Shown here: in pieces, positions 1 through 8,135 of the stretch
Position numbering within the stretch: the first letter of the stretch is position 1
How the letters are laid out: every line of letters starts with the position of its first letter
DNA from: a virus
Reading direction: 5' to 3' (one strand)
DNA: 49,437 bases
IMG/VR virus record: IMGVR_UViG_3300043411_000601
Span: 1-49,437 of that record
Program-made: the position numbers and the translations under genes
Notes under the pieces: model-generated
Databases searched by the model: none
Seen by the model: only the letters and a program-made list of their open reading frames with translations
Told to the model about the DNA's origin: nothing

Positions 1-2
1 AC

Positions 3-566
3 CTTGAGGACGCGGTGAAGCGTCGCCCCGCCCCGGGCGATCAGCAGCGCCAGCAGCCTTCCCAGCAGCGCCAGCAGCCTCCTGCGGACCCCATCGAGCG
101 GTTTACGCAGGGGATGTCAGCCCGCAGTGCGGCCTTCATCAAGAAAAACCCCCAGACCGTCACCGACCCCAAGATGCACGCCCGTATGCTTGCGGCGCAC
201 AATCTGGCGCTGGCCGAGGACGTCGAGGTCGACAGCGACGAATACTTCCGCCGCATCGAGGACGGCATCAAGCCGGCGCAGCAGCAGCAGCAGCGCCCGA
301 CCCCATCAGGGGATGGTAGGCGGCCGAGTTCGGCGGCGGCCCCGGCAAGCGGCGGCAGCGGCGGCCTCAATGGCGGCGGCGTCGAGGTGCGCCTCACCAA
401 GCGCGAGGCTGCCTCGGCGACCGATGGCACGCTGATTTTTAACTACGATGATCCAACCGGCCAAAATCGATGGAAGAAGGGTGACCCAATCGGGTTGGCT
501 GAAATGGCGAGGCGGAAGCACGAAGGCATGAAAAATGGCCTCTACGACAAATCCGTTTCGGAGTGA
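3..566 (+). CDS. Partial Gln/Pro-rich phage protein (C-terminal part)
   Basis: The reading frame is open from base 3 at the left edge, so the true start lies outside the window; a GTG at 15 is probably internal. The visible part has a Gln/Arg/Pro-rich segment encoded by an imperfect 21-bp periodic repeat (bases 42-59 and 63-80 are identical), an acidic stretch, a second poly-Gln run and an Ala/Gly/Ser-rich linker. It ends in a compact C-terminal region (WKKGDPIGLAEMARRKHEG). It lies just before the capsid module, so a scaffold-like or minor head protein is possible by position, but I do not recognise the family. The TGA stop is directly followed by an inserted HNH gene. Confidence 0.7.
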   Translation, partial: LEDAVKRRPAPGDQQRQQPSQQRQQPPADPIERFTQGMSARSAAFIKKNPQTVTDPKMHARMLAAHNLALAEDVEVDSDEYFRRIEDGIKPAQQQQQRPTPSGDGRRPSSAAAPASGGSGGLNGGGVEVRLTKREAASATDGTLIFNYDDPTGQNRWKKGDPIGLAEMARRKHEGMKNGLYDKSVSE

Positions 567-1118
567 TTGGTGAAAGAGTTCCCGTACATCCTCCACAAGG
601 AGGATGCAGTCGAACTGGGTATCAAGTTCTTCTATTCCGGTAGGCCATGCCGGAATGGACATGCGAGCCCGCGCTACACCAAGACCCATATGTGCCTAGC
701 GTGCAGGCGGATGCACGAAACGAGGAGGATTAAGGCGGCCCCCGGCGCGCATCGCGAGAAGTCTAGGTTGTGGCACGCCAATAACCGGGAAAAGGGTAGG
801 GCGATGTGTGTGGCATATCGAGCTAAGTTTCCGGAGAGGCAGCGCCAGCGGGACAGCATCCGTCGCACAAGACAGTACGGGGGAGAGGGTGGGCACACCG
901 AGGCCGATATCCTAGAAATCCACAAAATGCAGCGCGGTAAGTGCGCGTACTGTAGGGTTGTTTTGGGTCGAAAATTCCATGCGGACCACATCGTCGCTTT
1001 ATCGAAGAAGGGATCGAACGTGAGATCGAATATTCAGCTTTTGTGCGCCCCATGCAACCAATCCAAGGGCGCTCGCGATCCCGTGGTGTTTGCCCAGAGT
1101 CTAGGGATGTTGCTGTGA
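567..1118 (+). CDS. HNH homing endonuclease (free-standing)
   Basis: 183 residues from TTG 567, or GTG 570, which directly follow the stop of the upstream gene. The C-terminal half carries a classic HNH/zinc arrangement: GKCAYC, then HADHIVALSKKGSN, then NIQLLCAPCNQSKG. The N-terminal part has a second cysteine set (CRNGH...CLACRR) that could form another zinc knuckle. This is a DNA-cleaving homing-type enzyme of the phage HNH class, presumably spreading its own gene. The TGA stop (1116-1118) overlaps the GTG of the next gene (1115), so the insertion keeps a translational-coupling junction. Base composition is visibly lower in GC than the neighbours, which fits independent mobility. Confidence 0.9.
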   Translation: MVKEFPYILHKEDAVELGIKFFYSGRPCRNGHASPRYTKTHMCLACRRMHETRRIKAAPGAHREKSRLWHANNREKGRAMCVAYRAKFPERQRQRDSIRRTRQYGGEGGHTEADILEIHKMQRGKCAYCRVVLGRKFHADHIVALSKKGSNVRSNIQLLCAPCNQSKGARDPVVFAQSLGMLL

Positions 1119-1837
1119 AGCCGGTCCGGGAAGTCGTCAGTCGCGAGATCATCGACGACCTGTGGGGCGCGGGATACACGATCCTGCCTCGCAAGCGGCA
1201 TCCCGACCCGTTCTTCGTCCCGCCGGAGATCGTGCCGGCGACGCGGTCCTACCAGTGGTGGTACCTCGTCCACGACAAGGCGCTCTTCGAGCATACCGGC
1301 TGGGCGGCGGTGCCGGCATCGCGGCATGATGGCTACTTCATGCCAGCAGGGTTCGTCGGCAACATCGAGGTCGAGGGCCTTGGCCTCTTCGAGAAGCCAA
1401 AGTTCGAGGTCGATGCCGAGCGCGCCGCCCGTCACACCAAGGCCCACCAGAACGTCACGGACTGGGTCAAGGAACAGGGCGCGGCCGGATTCTCTGGCGA
1501 GTTCAGGGTCGGCCCCCAGTTCACCGAAGTCGGCAAGGTCGAGCGTCACGACACCAAGACCATTGAGACCACCGTGCAGCTGCCACCGGACATGCTGCCG
1601 CATATGGCGGAGGTGTTCGCCGAGCGGGATCGGCTGTACACCGATCTGCAGGTGGCGGCCAATGTCGGCACGACGTCTGATCGGCAAACGGACATTCTCC
1701 AGCAGTACCACGAGGCGCTGAAGGATGACCCTATCATCCTGAAGGGCCCGACGTTCAATGCACTGCTGCTGCCGTGGGCCATCGAGAACGTCCGCAAGCA
1801 GCTTGCCAGCGACAATGAAGCGAGGAAAAAGTCATGA
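1115..1837 (+). CDS. Phage protein, first of a tandem paralogous pair
   Basis: The GTG at 1115 is chosen because it overlaps the HNH stop (GTGA); the frame is open further upstream but that part is HNH shadow. The product is 240 residues. Its central region (SYQWWYLVHDK...WAAVPASRH...GFVGNIEVEGLGLFEKP) matches the same region of the next gene (TYQWNTVTVLNQ...WRPVPASRH...GYEGSIIIEGLRLEERP), so the two are paralogues. The C-terminal part is helical and charged. No enzymatic motif is seen. By position before the capsid genes it is probably a minor head or head-associated protein, but this is inference. Confidence 0.75.
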   Translation: MKPVREVVSREIIDDLWGAGYTILPRKRHPDPFFVPPEIVPATRSYQWWYLVHDKALFEHTGWAAVPASRHDGYFMPAGFVGNIEVEGLGLFEKPKFEVDAERAARHTKAHQNVTDWVKEQGAAGFSGEFRVGPQFTEVGKVERHDTKTIETTVQLPPDMLPHMAEVFAERDRLYTDLQVAANVGTTSDRQTDILQQYHEALKDDPIILKGPTFNALLLPWAIENVRKQLASDNEARKKS

Positions 1838-2583
1838 ATGATCCCATGGGCGACAACGCCACCATCGAGCGCGCGAAGCCGAAGGGCGGCATGACGCCCG
1901 CCAAGCGCCGCGCTGCCACCGAGAAGCTGAAGGCCACGCTGGCCGCCAAGAAGGCTGCAGCCGAGCGCCCCGTCGCGCGCGCGGAGGCCCCGGTCCGCCG
2001 GCAGTCGCCGCGCCCGGCACCGCCGCGAGCCGAGAGTAATCGAGACCTCGCCCGGGAGACCCCGCGCCGTGGCGCTGCGGTGGCGCTGGGGCACGGCGGC
2101 GAGCGCCTGACGCGCCGGCGCACCACCGTCGGCGACCAGTTCGCGGTGCCGCTGAACGAAATCCCGCAGGGCTGGACCTACCAGTGGAACACGGTGACGG
2201 TCCTGAACCAGAACGCCAAGGAGATCGAGCGCGGCGACCTCCTGATGCACGAGAACGGCTGGCGGCCGGTGCCGGCGTCGCGCCACCCGGGGCGCTGGGC
2301 CCCGGTCGGCTACGAGGGGTCGATCATCATCGAGGGGCTACGGCTGGAAGAGCGGCCGGCGTCGTTGACGCAGGAGGCTGCCGAAGAGGATACGATGCGC
2401 GCGAAAGCGCAGGTGCGCGACCGCACCGACGCCCTCCGCCTCACCCAGAAGCAGCTGCCGGGTGCCGGGCAGGCGCAGGCGAGCCGCGCTGGCCCGCAGA
2501 TGGGTATGCGGATGTCTATCGATCCCGGTTTGGATATACCAAAAGCATCATACGAGCTTGAAGAAGGGTCGTTTGAGGAGTGA
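1834..2583 (+). CDS. Phage protein, second of a tandem paralogous pair
   Basis: Starts at ATG 1834 in an ATGA overlap with the previous stop, preceded by an AGGAAAAA ribosome-binding stretch. The 249-residue product begins with about 85 residues rich in Ala, Lys, Arg and Pro (low complexity, probably disordered). A folded core with the YQW...VPASRH...GSIIIEGL signature shared with the upstream paralogue follows, then a charged helical tail. Function unknown. Context suggests a structural or scaffold-associated role. The stop overlaps the GTG of a second HNH gene. Confidence 0.75.
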   Translation: MNDPMGDNATIERAKPKGGMTPAKRRAATEKLKATLAAKKAAAERPVARAEAPVRRQSPRPAPPRAESNRDLARETPRRGAAVALGHGGERLTRRRTTVGDQFAVPLNEIPQGWTYQWNTVTVLNQNAKEIERGDLLMHENGWRPVPASRHPGRWAPVGYEGSIIIEGLRLEERPASLTQEAAEEDTMRAKAQVRDRTDALRLTQKQLPGAGQAQASRAGPQMGMRMSIDPGLDIPKASYELEEGSFEE

Positions 2584-3209
2584 AAAAAGCGTCGCGCAAC
2601 CTTGAAGCAAAGCGCGCGCGGCGCATTTGGCGCAGGTGCAATGGGCCTATCCCGGTAGATGAAAGGGGAATCACCTTCGACATTCATCATCGGGATGGGG
2701 ACTGGCACAACAATAATCCGGACAACCTGCAGGCGCTGTCGGTTTTGGATCATTATCGCGTCCATCTCGCCCAAGGTGATTGGGCGGCTGCGTGGTATAT
2801 CTCTAAGCGGCTAGAATTATCTCCAACCGAGTACGCGGAGATTCGCGGTAGGATATCTGAGGCCCTTAAGGGTCGGGTGATGTCGCCGGAGTGGCGCGCT
2901 AGAATATCAAAAGCGCTCACTGGCCGGAAGGCCGATCCATCTGTCGTGGAAAAGCAGAGAATAGCCAATATCGGCCGAAGGCATCCACCAGAGTTCGGTG
3001 CGGCCATCACCAAGCGGCAGCTTGGTACCAAGGCCACGGAAGAGGCGCGAAGAAATATGTCCGCTGCACATCGGGGAAAGAGGCCGTCGATGGAGATGAG
3101 GATGAAGATGTCAGCGACCCGAAAAGGTCAGTACCGAGACCCGGAATCAACTCGACGTATGGTTGAGACCCGAAGGGCCAACGGATCGTATGGGAAGAAA
3201 AAGTCATGA
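2580..3209 (+). CDS. HNH homing endonuclease with NUMOD3-like repeats
   Basis: 209 residues from GTG 2580 (GTGA overlap). The N-terminal region has an HNH-like core (FDIHHRDGDWHNNNPDNLQALS...H). It is followed by repeated short basic modules of the form S-EAL-KGR, SKALTGRK, SAAHRGKRPS and SATRKGQ, the pattern of NUMOD3 DNA-binding repeats in phage homing endonucleases. The C-terminal tail GSYGKKKS is encoded by bases that also supply an A-rich ribosome-binding site and the ATGA overlap for the glycosyltransferase gene, so the insertion rebuilds the junction it occupies. Lower GC than its neighbours. Confidence 0.88.
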   Translation: MKKASRNLEAKRARRIWRRCNGPIPVDERGITFDIHHRDGDWHNNNPDNLQALSVLDHYRVHLAQGDWAAAWYISKRLELSPTEYAEIRGRISEALKGRVMSPEWRARISKALTGRKADPSVVEKQRIANIGRRHPPEFGAAITKRQLGTKATEEARRNMSAAHRGKRPSMEMRMKMSATRKGQYRDPESTRRMVETRRANGSYGKKKS

Positions 3210-3922
3210 AGGCGCAGGTGCTAGTGTTCGTCCCAGCCTTCCGGGGCAACCTCAGTGCGACGGTGTTCGAGACCTCGCATTCCCTGATGTCGGCGTTCAT
3301 GCGCGCGGGCATCGGGGCCTCGATCTCGACCTACTCGTGGCCCGACATCGCCGAGCTGCGCAACATGGTGCTCTCGGTCTGGTACGACGTCATGAAGTCG
3401 TCGACCCACATCCTGTTCGTCGATGACGACATGGGGTTCGCGCCGCAGCTGATCCTCGATATGATCGAGTTCGATGAGCCGGTGGTGGGCGCGATCTATC
3501 CGATGCGGACCACGCCACGGAAGTGGGTCGGCTCCGGCATCGAATCACCCGAGTATCGGCAGGGCTTCATCAACGTTGAGGGTGTCGGTGCCGGCTGCCT
3601 GCTGGTGCGCCGTGATGCGGTCGACCGATTGATCGAGCACTTCCCGGACCTGATCGGCGACTACATGGTGCTCGAAGACATGAAGGCGGCCGGCGGCTAC
3701 CGCACGTTGCAGTTCTTCGACCAAATCCGCACCGACAAGGGCAAGGTGTCCGAGGACATCAGCTTCTGCCGGCGCTGGCGTCAGACCGGCGGCGATGTGT
3801 GGGCCGCGACCGGGCACGCGATCCAGCATGTGGGCCCGTGGATATTCTCCGGCTGCTTTGCCAAGGAGCGCGACGAGGAAGCAAAGCTGAAGGAGAGTGG
3901 TGATGGCCAAAGCGCCGCCTGA
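3206..3922 (+). CDS. GT-A-fold glycosyltransferase-like protein
   Basis: 238 residues. The N-terminal strand (QVLVFVPAFRGNLS) is followed by SSTHILFVDDDMGFAP, a DxD-type metal/nucleotide-sugar motif. The later KVSEDISFCRRWR block resembles the acidic catalytic motif (ED...R.W) of GT2-like enzymes, and GHAIQHVG may supply a metal-binding His. These features point to a nucleotide-sugar-dependent transferase. Sitting between pre-capsid and capsid genes, it may glycosylate a virion protein or alter host surface sugars; the target is unknown. It starts at ATG 3206 (ATGA overlap with the HNH gene). Confidence 0.8.
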   Translation: MKAQVLVFVPAFRGNLSATVFETSHSLMSAFMRAGIGASISTYSWPDIAELRNMVLSVWYDVMKSSTHILFVDDDMGFAPQLILDMIEFDEPVVGAIYPMRTTPRKWVGSGIESPEYRQGFINVEGVGAGCLLVRRDAVDRLIEHFPDLIGDYMVLEDMKAAGGYRTLQFFDQIRTDKGKVSEDISFCRRWRQTGGDVWAATGHAIQHVGPWIFSGCFAKERDEEAKLKESGDGQSAA

Positions 3923-4130
3923 TTCGCCGGCCGGAAATATCGGTGAGCGTGTGTGCTTGCGAGGCCACCTCGAATGTACAGGCACCGTTGCCGAGGTGAC
4001 GCCGCGCGAGTGGATCGCGGTGACGTGGGACCCGAACTGTTCGGCACCCAAGTTGTGCCACCGCTTCGAGTTGATCGTACTACCTATTGACGGTTCCCAA
4101 AAAAGGACGTATGGGAAAAGTCATCGCTGA
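3903..4130 (+). CDS. Small phage protein, SH3-like candidate
   Basis: 75 residues from ATG 3903, with AAGGAG at 3890-3895. Two in-frame GTG codons at 3897 and 3900 are less well spaced. It overlaps the end of the glycosyltransferase gene in another frame. The sequence (IGERVCLRGHLECTGTVAEVTPREWIAVTWD) alternates short beta strands like a small barrel or KOW/SH3-type fold. Function unknown. The last codons overlap a possible promoter for the capsid genes. Confidence 0.6.
   Translation: MAKAPPDSPAGNIGERVCLRGHLECTGTVAEVTPREWIAVTWDPNCSAPKLCHRFELIVLPIDGSQKRTYGKSHR
4087..4115 (+). promoter_or_regulatory. Candidate sigma70-like promoter upstream of capsid genes
   Basis: TTGACG (4087-4092), a 17-bp spacer, then TATGGG (4110-4115). 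The -35 match is good and the -10 is weak. It precedes the only sizeable gap in this part of the late region, so it could boost capsid expression. Low confidence without transcript data. Confidence 0.25.
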
Positions 4131-4285
4131 TTACTCAGCACCCCACAGGCCGCGCCTGCCACAGTGGAAGGCAGTCAGAACGCTCTGACGAAACCTACCG
4201 ATAGCGCGCAGCATCGGCACCAAATCCCAAGGCGATACTTCCGGCCAAGCGAGCTAGGAAAAGCCCCGAGACCGGAGCATTTTCT
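4131..4285 (+). other. Intergenic leader with two hairpins before the capsid genes
   Basis: No open frame. Two perfect short hairpins are visible: CAGGC/GCCTG with a 3-nt loop (4146-4158), and GTCAGA/TCTGAC with a 4-nt loop (4174-4189). Neither has a T-tract, so they are not obvious terminators. They could stabilise or regulate the capsid mRNA. A GGAG (4274-4277) serves the downstream GTG at 4286. Confidence 0.35.
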
Positions 4286-4882
4286 GTGGCGAACACACAA
4301 GCAGCGTTTGGTTTCCGTCACATCGGATACCTCGGTGGCGGCAGCCCCGACTACCAGCTTTCGACCGGGTTGATCCTGTCGTCGAACACCACCAAGATTT
4401 TCCGTGGCGACCCCGTGGTCCGCACGGTATCGACCGGGAAGATTGCGCAGGCCTCGAACAACATCGAGACCATCGTCGGCATCTTCGACGGCTGCATGTA
4501 TACGCCGACCGGCGGTATCCCGCAGTGGTCGCCGTACTGGCCCGGCGCGGCATCAGTCGACGCCACCGCCTACTTCATCGACGCCCCGAACGCCCTCTTC
4601 ATGGCGGCGGCGCTCAACACCAGCATCGTCACGGCGAACATCGGCGAGAACGTCGGCTACGCCATCGGCACCGGCAACACCACGAACGGTTTTTCGGGTG
4701 CCACCATCGATCAGTCGACGCTCAACACCACCAATACGCTGCCGTTCCGCGTCGTTGCCCCGGTCACGACCTCGGGCAACTTCGGCCAGATCGGCAACGG
4801 CTCCGATCCGTCGACCGCCTACGGCTGGGCCGTCGTCGCCTTCAACAGCCAGAACTTCAAGCAGCTGACGGGCTTGGCGTAA
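4286..4882 (+). CDS. Capsid decoration-like virion protein
   Basis: 198 residues from GTG 4286, with GGAG eight bases upstream. The N-terminus (ANTQAAFGFRHIGYLGGG...KIFRGDPVV) matches the general pattern of small phage proteins encoded next to the major capsid gene (AFGF..., IF.GDPV). It is followed by beta-rich, Thr/Asn/Gly-rich sequence without charged catalytic motifs. Placed immediately before the major capsid gene it is best read as a head decoration or cement protein. The fold is inferred, not demonstrated. Confidence 0.65.
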   Translation: MANTQAAFGFRHIGYLGGGSPDYQLSTGLILSSNTTKIFRGDPVVRTVSTGKIAQASNNIETIVGIFDGCMYTPTGGIPQWSPYWPGAASVDATAYFIDAPNALFMAAALNTSIVTANIGENVGYAIGTGNTTNGFSGATIDQSTLNTTNTLPFRVVAPVTTSGNFGQIGNGSDPSTAYGWAVVAFNSQNFKQLTGLA

Positions 4883-4936
4883 GCCTAGCCTTTTAGCACC
4901 ATCGGAACCGGCTTCGGCGTAACAGGGACCTGACAG

Positions 4937-5851
4937 ATGCCAATTTCACTCGCGAGCATCCGCTCGGAACTTCTCCCGGGACTGTTCGACGTCCGGGGCT
5001 CCTACGAGATGATCCCGCGCCAGTGGGACAAGGTCTTCAAGACCCACAAGTCGGCGATGGCGGTCGAGCGTTCGACCCAGATGGCCTTCGTGGCGCTGCC
5101 GTTCCTGAAGGATGAAGGTGCGGCCACCCAGTTCGATAACAATGCCGGCGAGCGCTTCACTTGGGCGTTCGTGCATATCGAGGTCGCGTTGGGCTACGCC
5201 ATCACCCGCAAGGCCATCGACGACAATCTCTACAAGGCGCAGTTCAACCCGACGAACCTGAAGCTGCAGGAAGCCTTCGCGCAGTTCAAGGAAATCCAAG
5301 GCGCGAACGTGCTGAACCTCGGCAACGTCTACAACAGCGTCCAGATCGGCGACGGCAAGGCCCTCTTCGCCACCGACCACCCGTGGGATGCCGGTACGTG
5401 GGCGAACACCTCGGCGACGCCGAAGTCGCTGAACGAGTCGTCGCTGCTCGCCAACATGGCGAACGTCCGCTCCAACTTCGTCAACGAGCGCGGCCTGAAG
5501 ATTCTGGCCCGTGCGCGCCGGCTGATCGTGCCGGTGGCGCTGGAGCCGACCGCGATCCGCCTGATGAAGACCGAGCTGCGGCCCGGCACCGCCAACAACG
5601 ACGTGAACGCCATCCTGTCGACCTCCGGCGGTCTCCCGGAAGGCCACCTCGTGATGGACTTCCTCACCTCGAACTTCGCGTGGTTCCTGACCACCAACAT
5701 CGAGGGTCTGATCCACATGCTCCGTATTCCGTACGAGAGCGATATGTGGGTCGACAACATCACCGACAACCTGCTGGTCAAGGCCTACGAGCGCTACTCG
5801 TTCGGCTACAACGACCCGCGTGCGGCATGGGGTGAGTTCCCGACCTCGTAA
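4937..5851 (+). CDS. Major capsid protein (Mu gpT-like, HK97 fold)
   Basis: 304 residues, a usual length for this family. Recognisable parts are the early E...IPRQWDKVFKTHKS region, the AITRKAIDDNLY helix, the IGDGKALFATDHPWDAG block typical of gpT-type head subunits, and the C-terminal VDNITDNLLVKAYERYSFGYNDPRAAWG segment. It forms the icosahedral shell. No cleaved N-terminal scaffold domain is evident, so any scaffold would be a separate gene such as those upstream. High GC and regular codon use fit a highly expressed late gene. Confidence 0.88.
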   Translation: MPISLASIRSELLPGLFDVRGSYEMIPRQWDKVFKTHKSAMAVERSTQMAFVALPFLKDEGAATQFDNNAGERFTWAFVHIEVALGYAITRKAIDDNLYKAQFNPTNLKLQEAFAQFKEIQGANVLNLGNVYNSVQIGDGKALFATDHPWDAGTWANTSATPKSLNESSLLANMANVRSNFVNERGLKILARARRLIVPVALEPTAIRLMKTELRPGTANNDVNAILSTSGGLPEGHLVMDFLTSNFAWFLTTNIEGLIHMLRIPYESDMWVDNITDNLLVKAYERYSFGYNDPRAAWGEFPTS

Positions 5852-5895
5852 GGGGCCGGGACACTCCGCACAGCAAACAGCAGCGAGGGGTCGAG

Positions 5896-6591
5896 ATGAC
5901 GACGACGAATTACCCGGACGGCGTTACCAACGCCAGCTACGACGGCGCGAACGGCCAGATGCCGTTCCCGGACCCGACGCTGTGGCACACCTACTTCAAC
6001 GACTTCGACACCTATGTCGCGGGCGACTGGGTCGTCACGCTGATCGGCAATGCTGGTACGGCGGCTCTGACGGCCGGCAACGGCGGCCTGCTCCTGATCA
6101 CCAGCGACGCGCTGGATAACGATGGCGTCGTTCTTCAGAAGACCCCGGCGGGCTTCGCGTTCTCTGCGACCAAGAAGTGCTTCTTCGCCGTCAAGTTCGC
6201 GGCGAGCAAGGCGACCGAGAGCGACATCCAGTTCGGCCTCGTCATCGTCGACGGCACGCCGTTCGATGCGACCGACGGCATCTTCTTCATGAAGGATGAC
6301 GGCGACGCCAACATCGACGTCTACGTCCGCAAGGATGCGACCACCGGGTCGAACAGCAAGACGGCCATCGCGACGCTGGCGGCGGCGACGCAGACCATCC
6401 TCTCGTTCTACTACGATGGTGCCGGCACCCTGTTCTACGGCGTCAACGGGTCGATGGTTGGTTCGATGAGCGCCTCCTCGACCTATCTCCCGGACGCCAC
6501 CAACCTGACCGTCTCGATGGCGCTCAGGAACGGTGAGGCCGGGGCCCAGACCTTGACGGTTGACTACATACTGGCCGCGATGGAGCGGTAA
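5896..6591 (+). CDS. Beta-rich virion protein (lectin-like fold candidate)
   Basis: 231 residues from ATG 5896 with a GAGGGG ribosome-binding site. The sequence reads as alternating strands (FFAVKFAASKATESDIQFGL, DGIFFMKDDGDANIDVYV, TILSFYYDGAGTLFYGVNG), like concanavalin/jelly-roll domains of phage head or tail-associated proteins. No catalytic motif is apparent. Directly after the capsid gene, it is probably a virion surface protein. Confidence 0.65.
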   Translation: MTTTNYPDGVTNASYDGANGQMPFPDPTLWHTYFNDFDTYVAGDWVVTLIGNAGTAALTAGNGGLLLITSDALDNDGVVLQKTPAGFAFSATKKCFFAVKFAASKATESDIQFGLVIVDGTPFDATDGIFFMKDDGDANIDVYVRKDATTGSNSKTAIATLAAATQTILSFYYDGAGTLFYGVNGSMVGSMSASSTYLPDATNLTVSMALRNGEAGAQTLTVDYILAAMER

Positions 6592-6602
6592 GGGAGCGAG
6601 AC

Positions 6603-6803
6603 ATGGCCAAGACACTGGTAGCCGGCGGCAACCCGAACGTGATCGCCGAGGCGCGCGCCAAGCGCAAGCGTGGTGGCGGCGTGTGCGCGCCAGACGGCGG
6701 CGTCGCCAAGGGTCGCATGGACAAGCCGCGCCGTGCCAGCGGCGGTGGCGTCGGATCGAACAAGCACCCGTTCTCGTCGGCCCACAAGGCCATCAGGGGC
6801 TGA
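6603..6803 (+). CDS. Small basic protein with R-A-x-G-G motifs
   Basis: 66 residues, strongly basic, from ATG 6603 with GGGAG upstream. It contains KRKRGGGV (residues 20-27) and RRASGGGV (43-50). Related R-A-x-G-G-x-V elements recur in the giant virion proteins downstream. No folded domain is visible. It could be a small packaged or DNA-binding virion protein. It was kept because of its clean spacing between structural genes and its motif content. Confidence 0.6.
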   Translation: MAKTLVAGGNPNVIAEARAKRKRGGGVCAPDGGVAKGRMDKPRRASGGGVGSNKHPFSSAHKAIRG

Positions 6804-6873
6804 CATCAGTCACACGCCGCAGGTTCCCAAGCATCGGCGAAGGCACTGACGCGGTCGATTAGAGGATCGCGAA

Positions 6874-7512
6874 ATGCAGCCTGCATACGTCAGCAAGACG
6901 CTCGCCGCAGCCGACGTCAACATCATCGCGGAGTCGCAGACGCCGGCTGGTGCCGAGGACTTGACGCTGGATGGTGATGCGGTATCGGGCGGTGTCGCCA
7001 TTCTCGATACCCAGCGGCAGGTCCTGATCACGCAGGCCGCCGACGAGACCGGCCATACCTTCACGGTCTACGGCACCACCCAGAGCGGCGCGCCGATCAG
7101 CGAAGAGGTTGCTGGCGACGCCAATGCCTCTGTTGCAACGGTCCAGAGTTTCAAGACCGTCACCCGCGTCACCATCGACGCTGCGGCCACCGGCGCTCTG
7201 CAGGTCGGCACCAATGGTGTCGGTGCGACACAGTGGCGCAACCTCAATCTCGGTGTATCGCCGGCCGCGTGCGGTATCGCCGTCATTGTCGAAGGCACCA
7301 TCAACTACACTGTCAACTACACGCTGGAAGATATCGACAACCCAGTCCTGTCGAGCGGCCCGACGCCCATCGCCATCTCGGCGTTGACCACGCAGACGGG
7401 CACCGTCGCGACCGTCATGAGCACGCCGATCTCGGGTCTGCAGCTGGTCGTCAACTCCGGCGATGGCACCGCCACCATGGTGATTGATCAGGCCGGCATC
7501 GCGGGCCCGTAA
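6874..7512 (+). CDS. Virion structural protein (beta-rich, unknown)
   Basis: 212 residues, beginning MQPAYVSKTLAAADVN after a GAGGA site. Mostly Thr, Val, Ala, Gly and Ser in alternating-strand patterns. There is no charged active site and no transmembrane segment. Its position between capsid and adaptor genes suggests a minor head protein. I do not recognise a specific family. Confidence 0.6.
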   Translation: MQPAYVSKTLAAADVNIIAESQTPAGAEDLTLDGDAVSGGVAILDTQRQVLITQAADETGHTFTVYGTTQSGAPISEEVAGDANASVATVQSFKTVTRVTIDAAATGALQVGTNGVGATQWRNLNLGVSPAACGIAVIVEGTINYTVNYTLEDIDNPVLSSGPTPIAISALTTQTGTVATVMSTPISGLQLVVNSGDGTATMVIDQAGIAGP

Positions 7513-7523
7513 GAGAGGGCCTG

Positions 7524-8135
7524 ATGGCATCAAGCGGCACCGTGAAAATCAAGCCTCTGATTTATCAGATCATCAATCTGGTGAATGGTCGGTTCTATAT
7601 TGGGGTGACGAAGCTGGGGCTACCGCTGCGCCAGCAGCAGCACCTGCGCGAAGCCAAGCGCGGCAAATTGAAATTTCCGATTTACCGGGCTATTCGGAAG
7701 TATGGCGACGAGGCGTTTGCTTTTGTGGTCCTGTGTGAGTTCGAAACTTACGAGGAGGCGATGGCAAGGGAGGTGGAGCTGATCTCCATTATGAAGCCGG
7801 CCTACAATGCTGCCAAGGGTGGTCAGGGCCTATCTTATTGGACTGGAAAGAAGCGGGACGCGGCTACCAACGCTAAGATTTCAAAGACCAAGACAGGTGT
7901 CTCGCGCGGCCCTACTCCTGCTCACGCCTTGGAAGTGTTCAAAGAGAATATGAGGCGGGCCGCTAGGGCCCGTCGCAAGCCCGTGAGATGTGTGAGAGAT
8001 GGAAGGGTTTTCGAATCGTGCGCATCTGCATCGGCTCATTATGGTCTTCACCCAACATCTGTCGCTAAGGTGGCTGGTAGGGATAACCGAGCGGTGCGTG
8101 GTATGAGATTCGAGTTTGTCGGAGTCCCGAAATGA
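7524..8135 (+). CDS. GIY-YIG homing endonuclease with NUMOD1-like tail
   Basis: 203 residues. The GIY-YIG core is visible as YQIINLVNGRFYIGVTK, followed by a basic helix (LRQQQHLREAKRG) and the EVELISIMKPAYN segment that carries the conserved glutamate and asparagine. The C-terminus (VRCVRDGRVFESCASASAHYGLHPTSVAKVAG) resembles a NUMOD1-type helix-turn-helix. Its first residues (MASSGT) resemble those of the next gene (MSSSGT). The stop forms an ATGA overlap with the adaptor gene at 8132. Lower GC than its neighbours. Confidence 0.9.
   Translation: MASSGTVKIKPLIYQIINLVNGRFYIGVTKLGLPLRQQQHLREAKRGKLKFPIYRAIRKYGDEAFAFVVLCEFETYEEAMAREVELISIMKPAYNAAKGGQGLSYWTGKKRDAATNAKISKTKTGVSRGPTPAHALEVFKENMRRAARARRKPVRCVRDGRVFESCASASAHYGLHPTSVAKVAGRDNRAVRGMRFEFVGVPK

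Noticed and set aside
1043-1114. Longer start for the gene at 1115
   Set aside because: That part overlaps the HNH gene; the GTGA overlap at 1115 is the natural start.
4146-4189. Intrinsic terminator before the capsid genes
   Set aside because: The two hairpins lack any T-tract on either strand.
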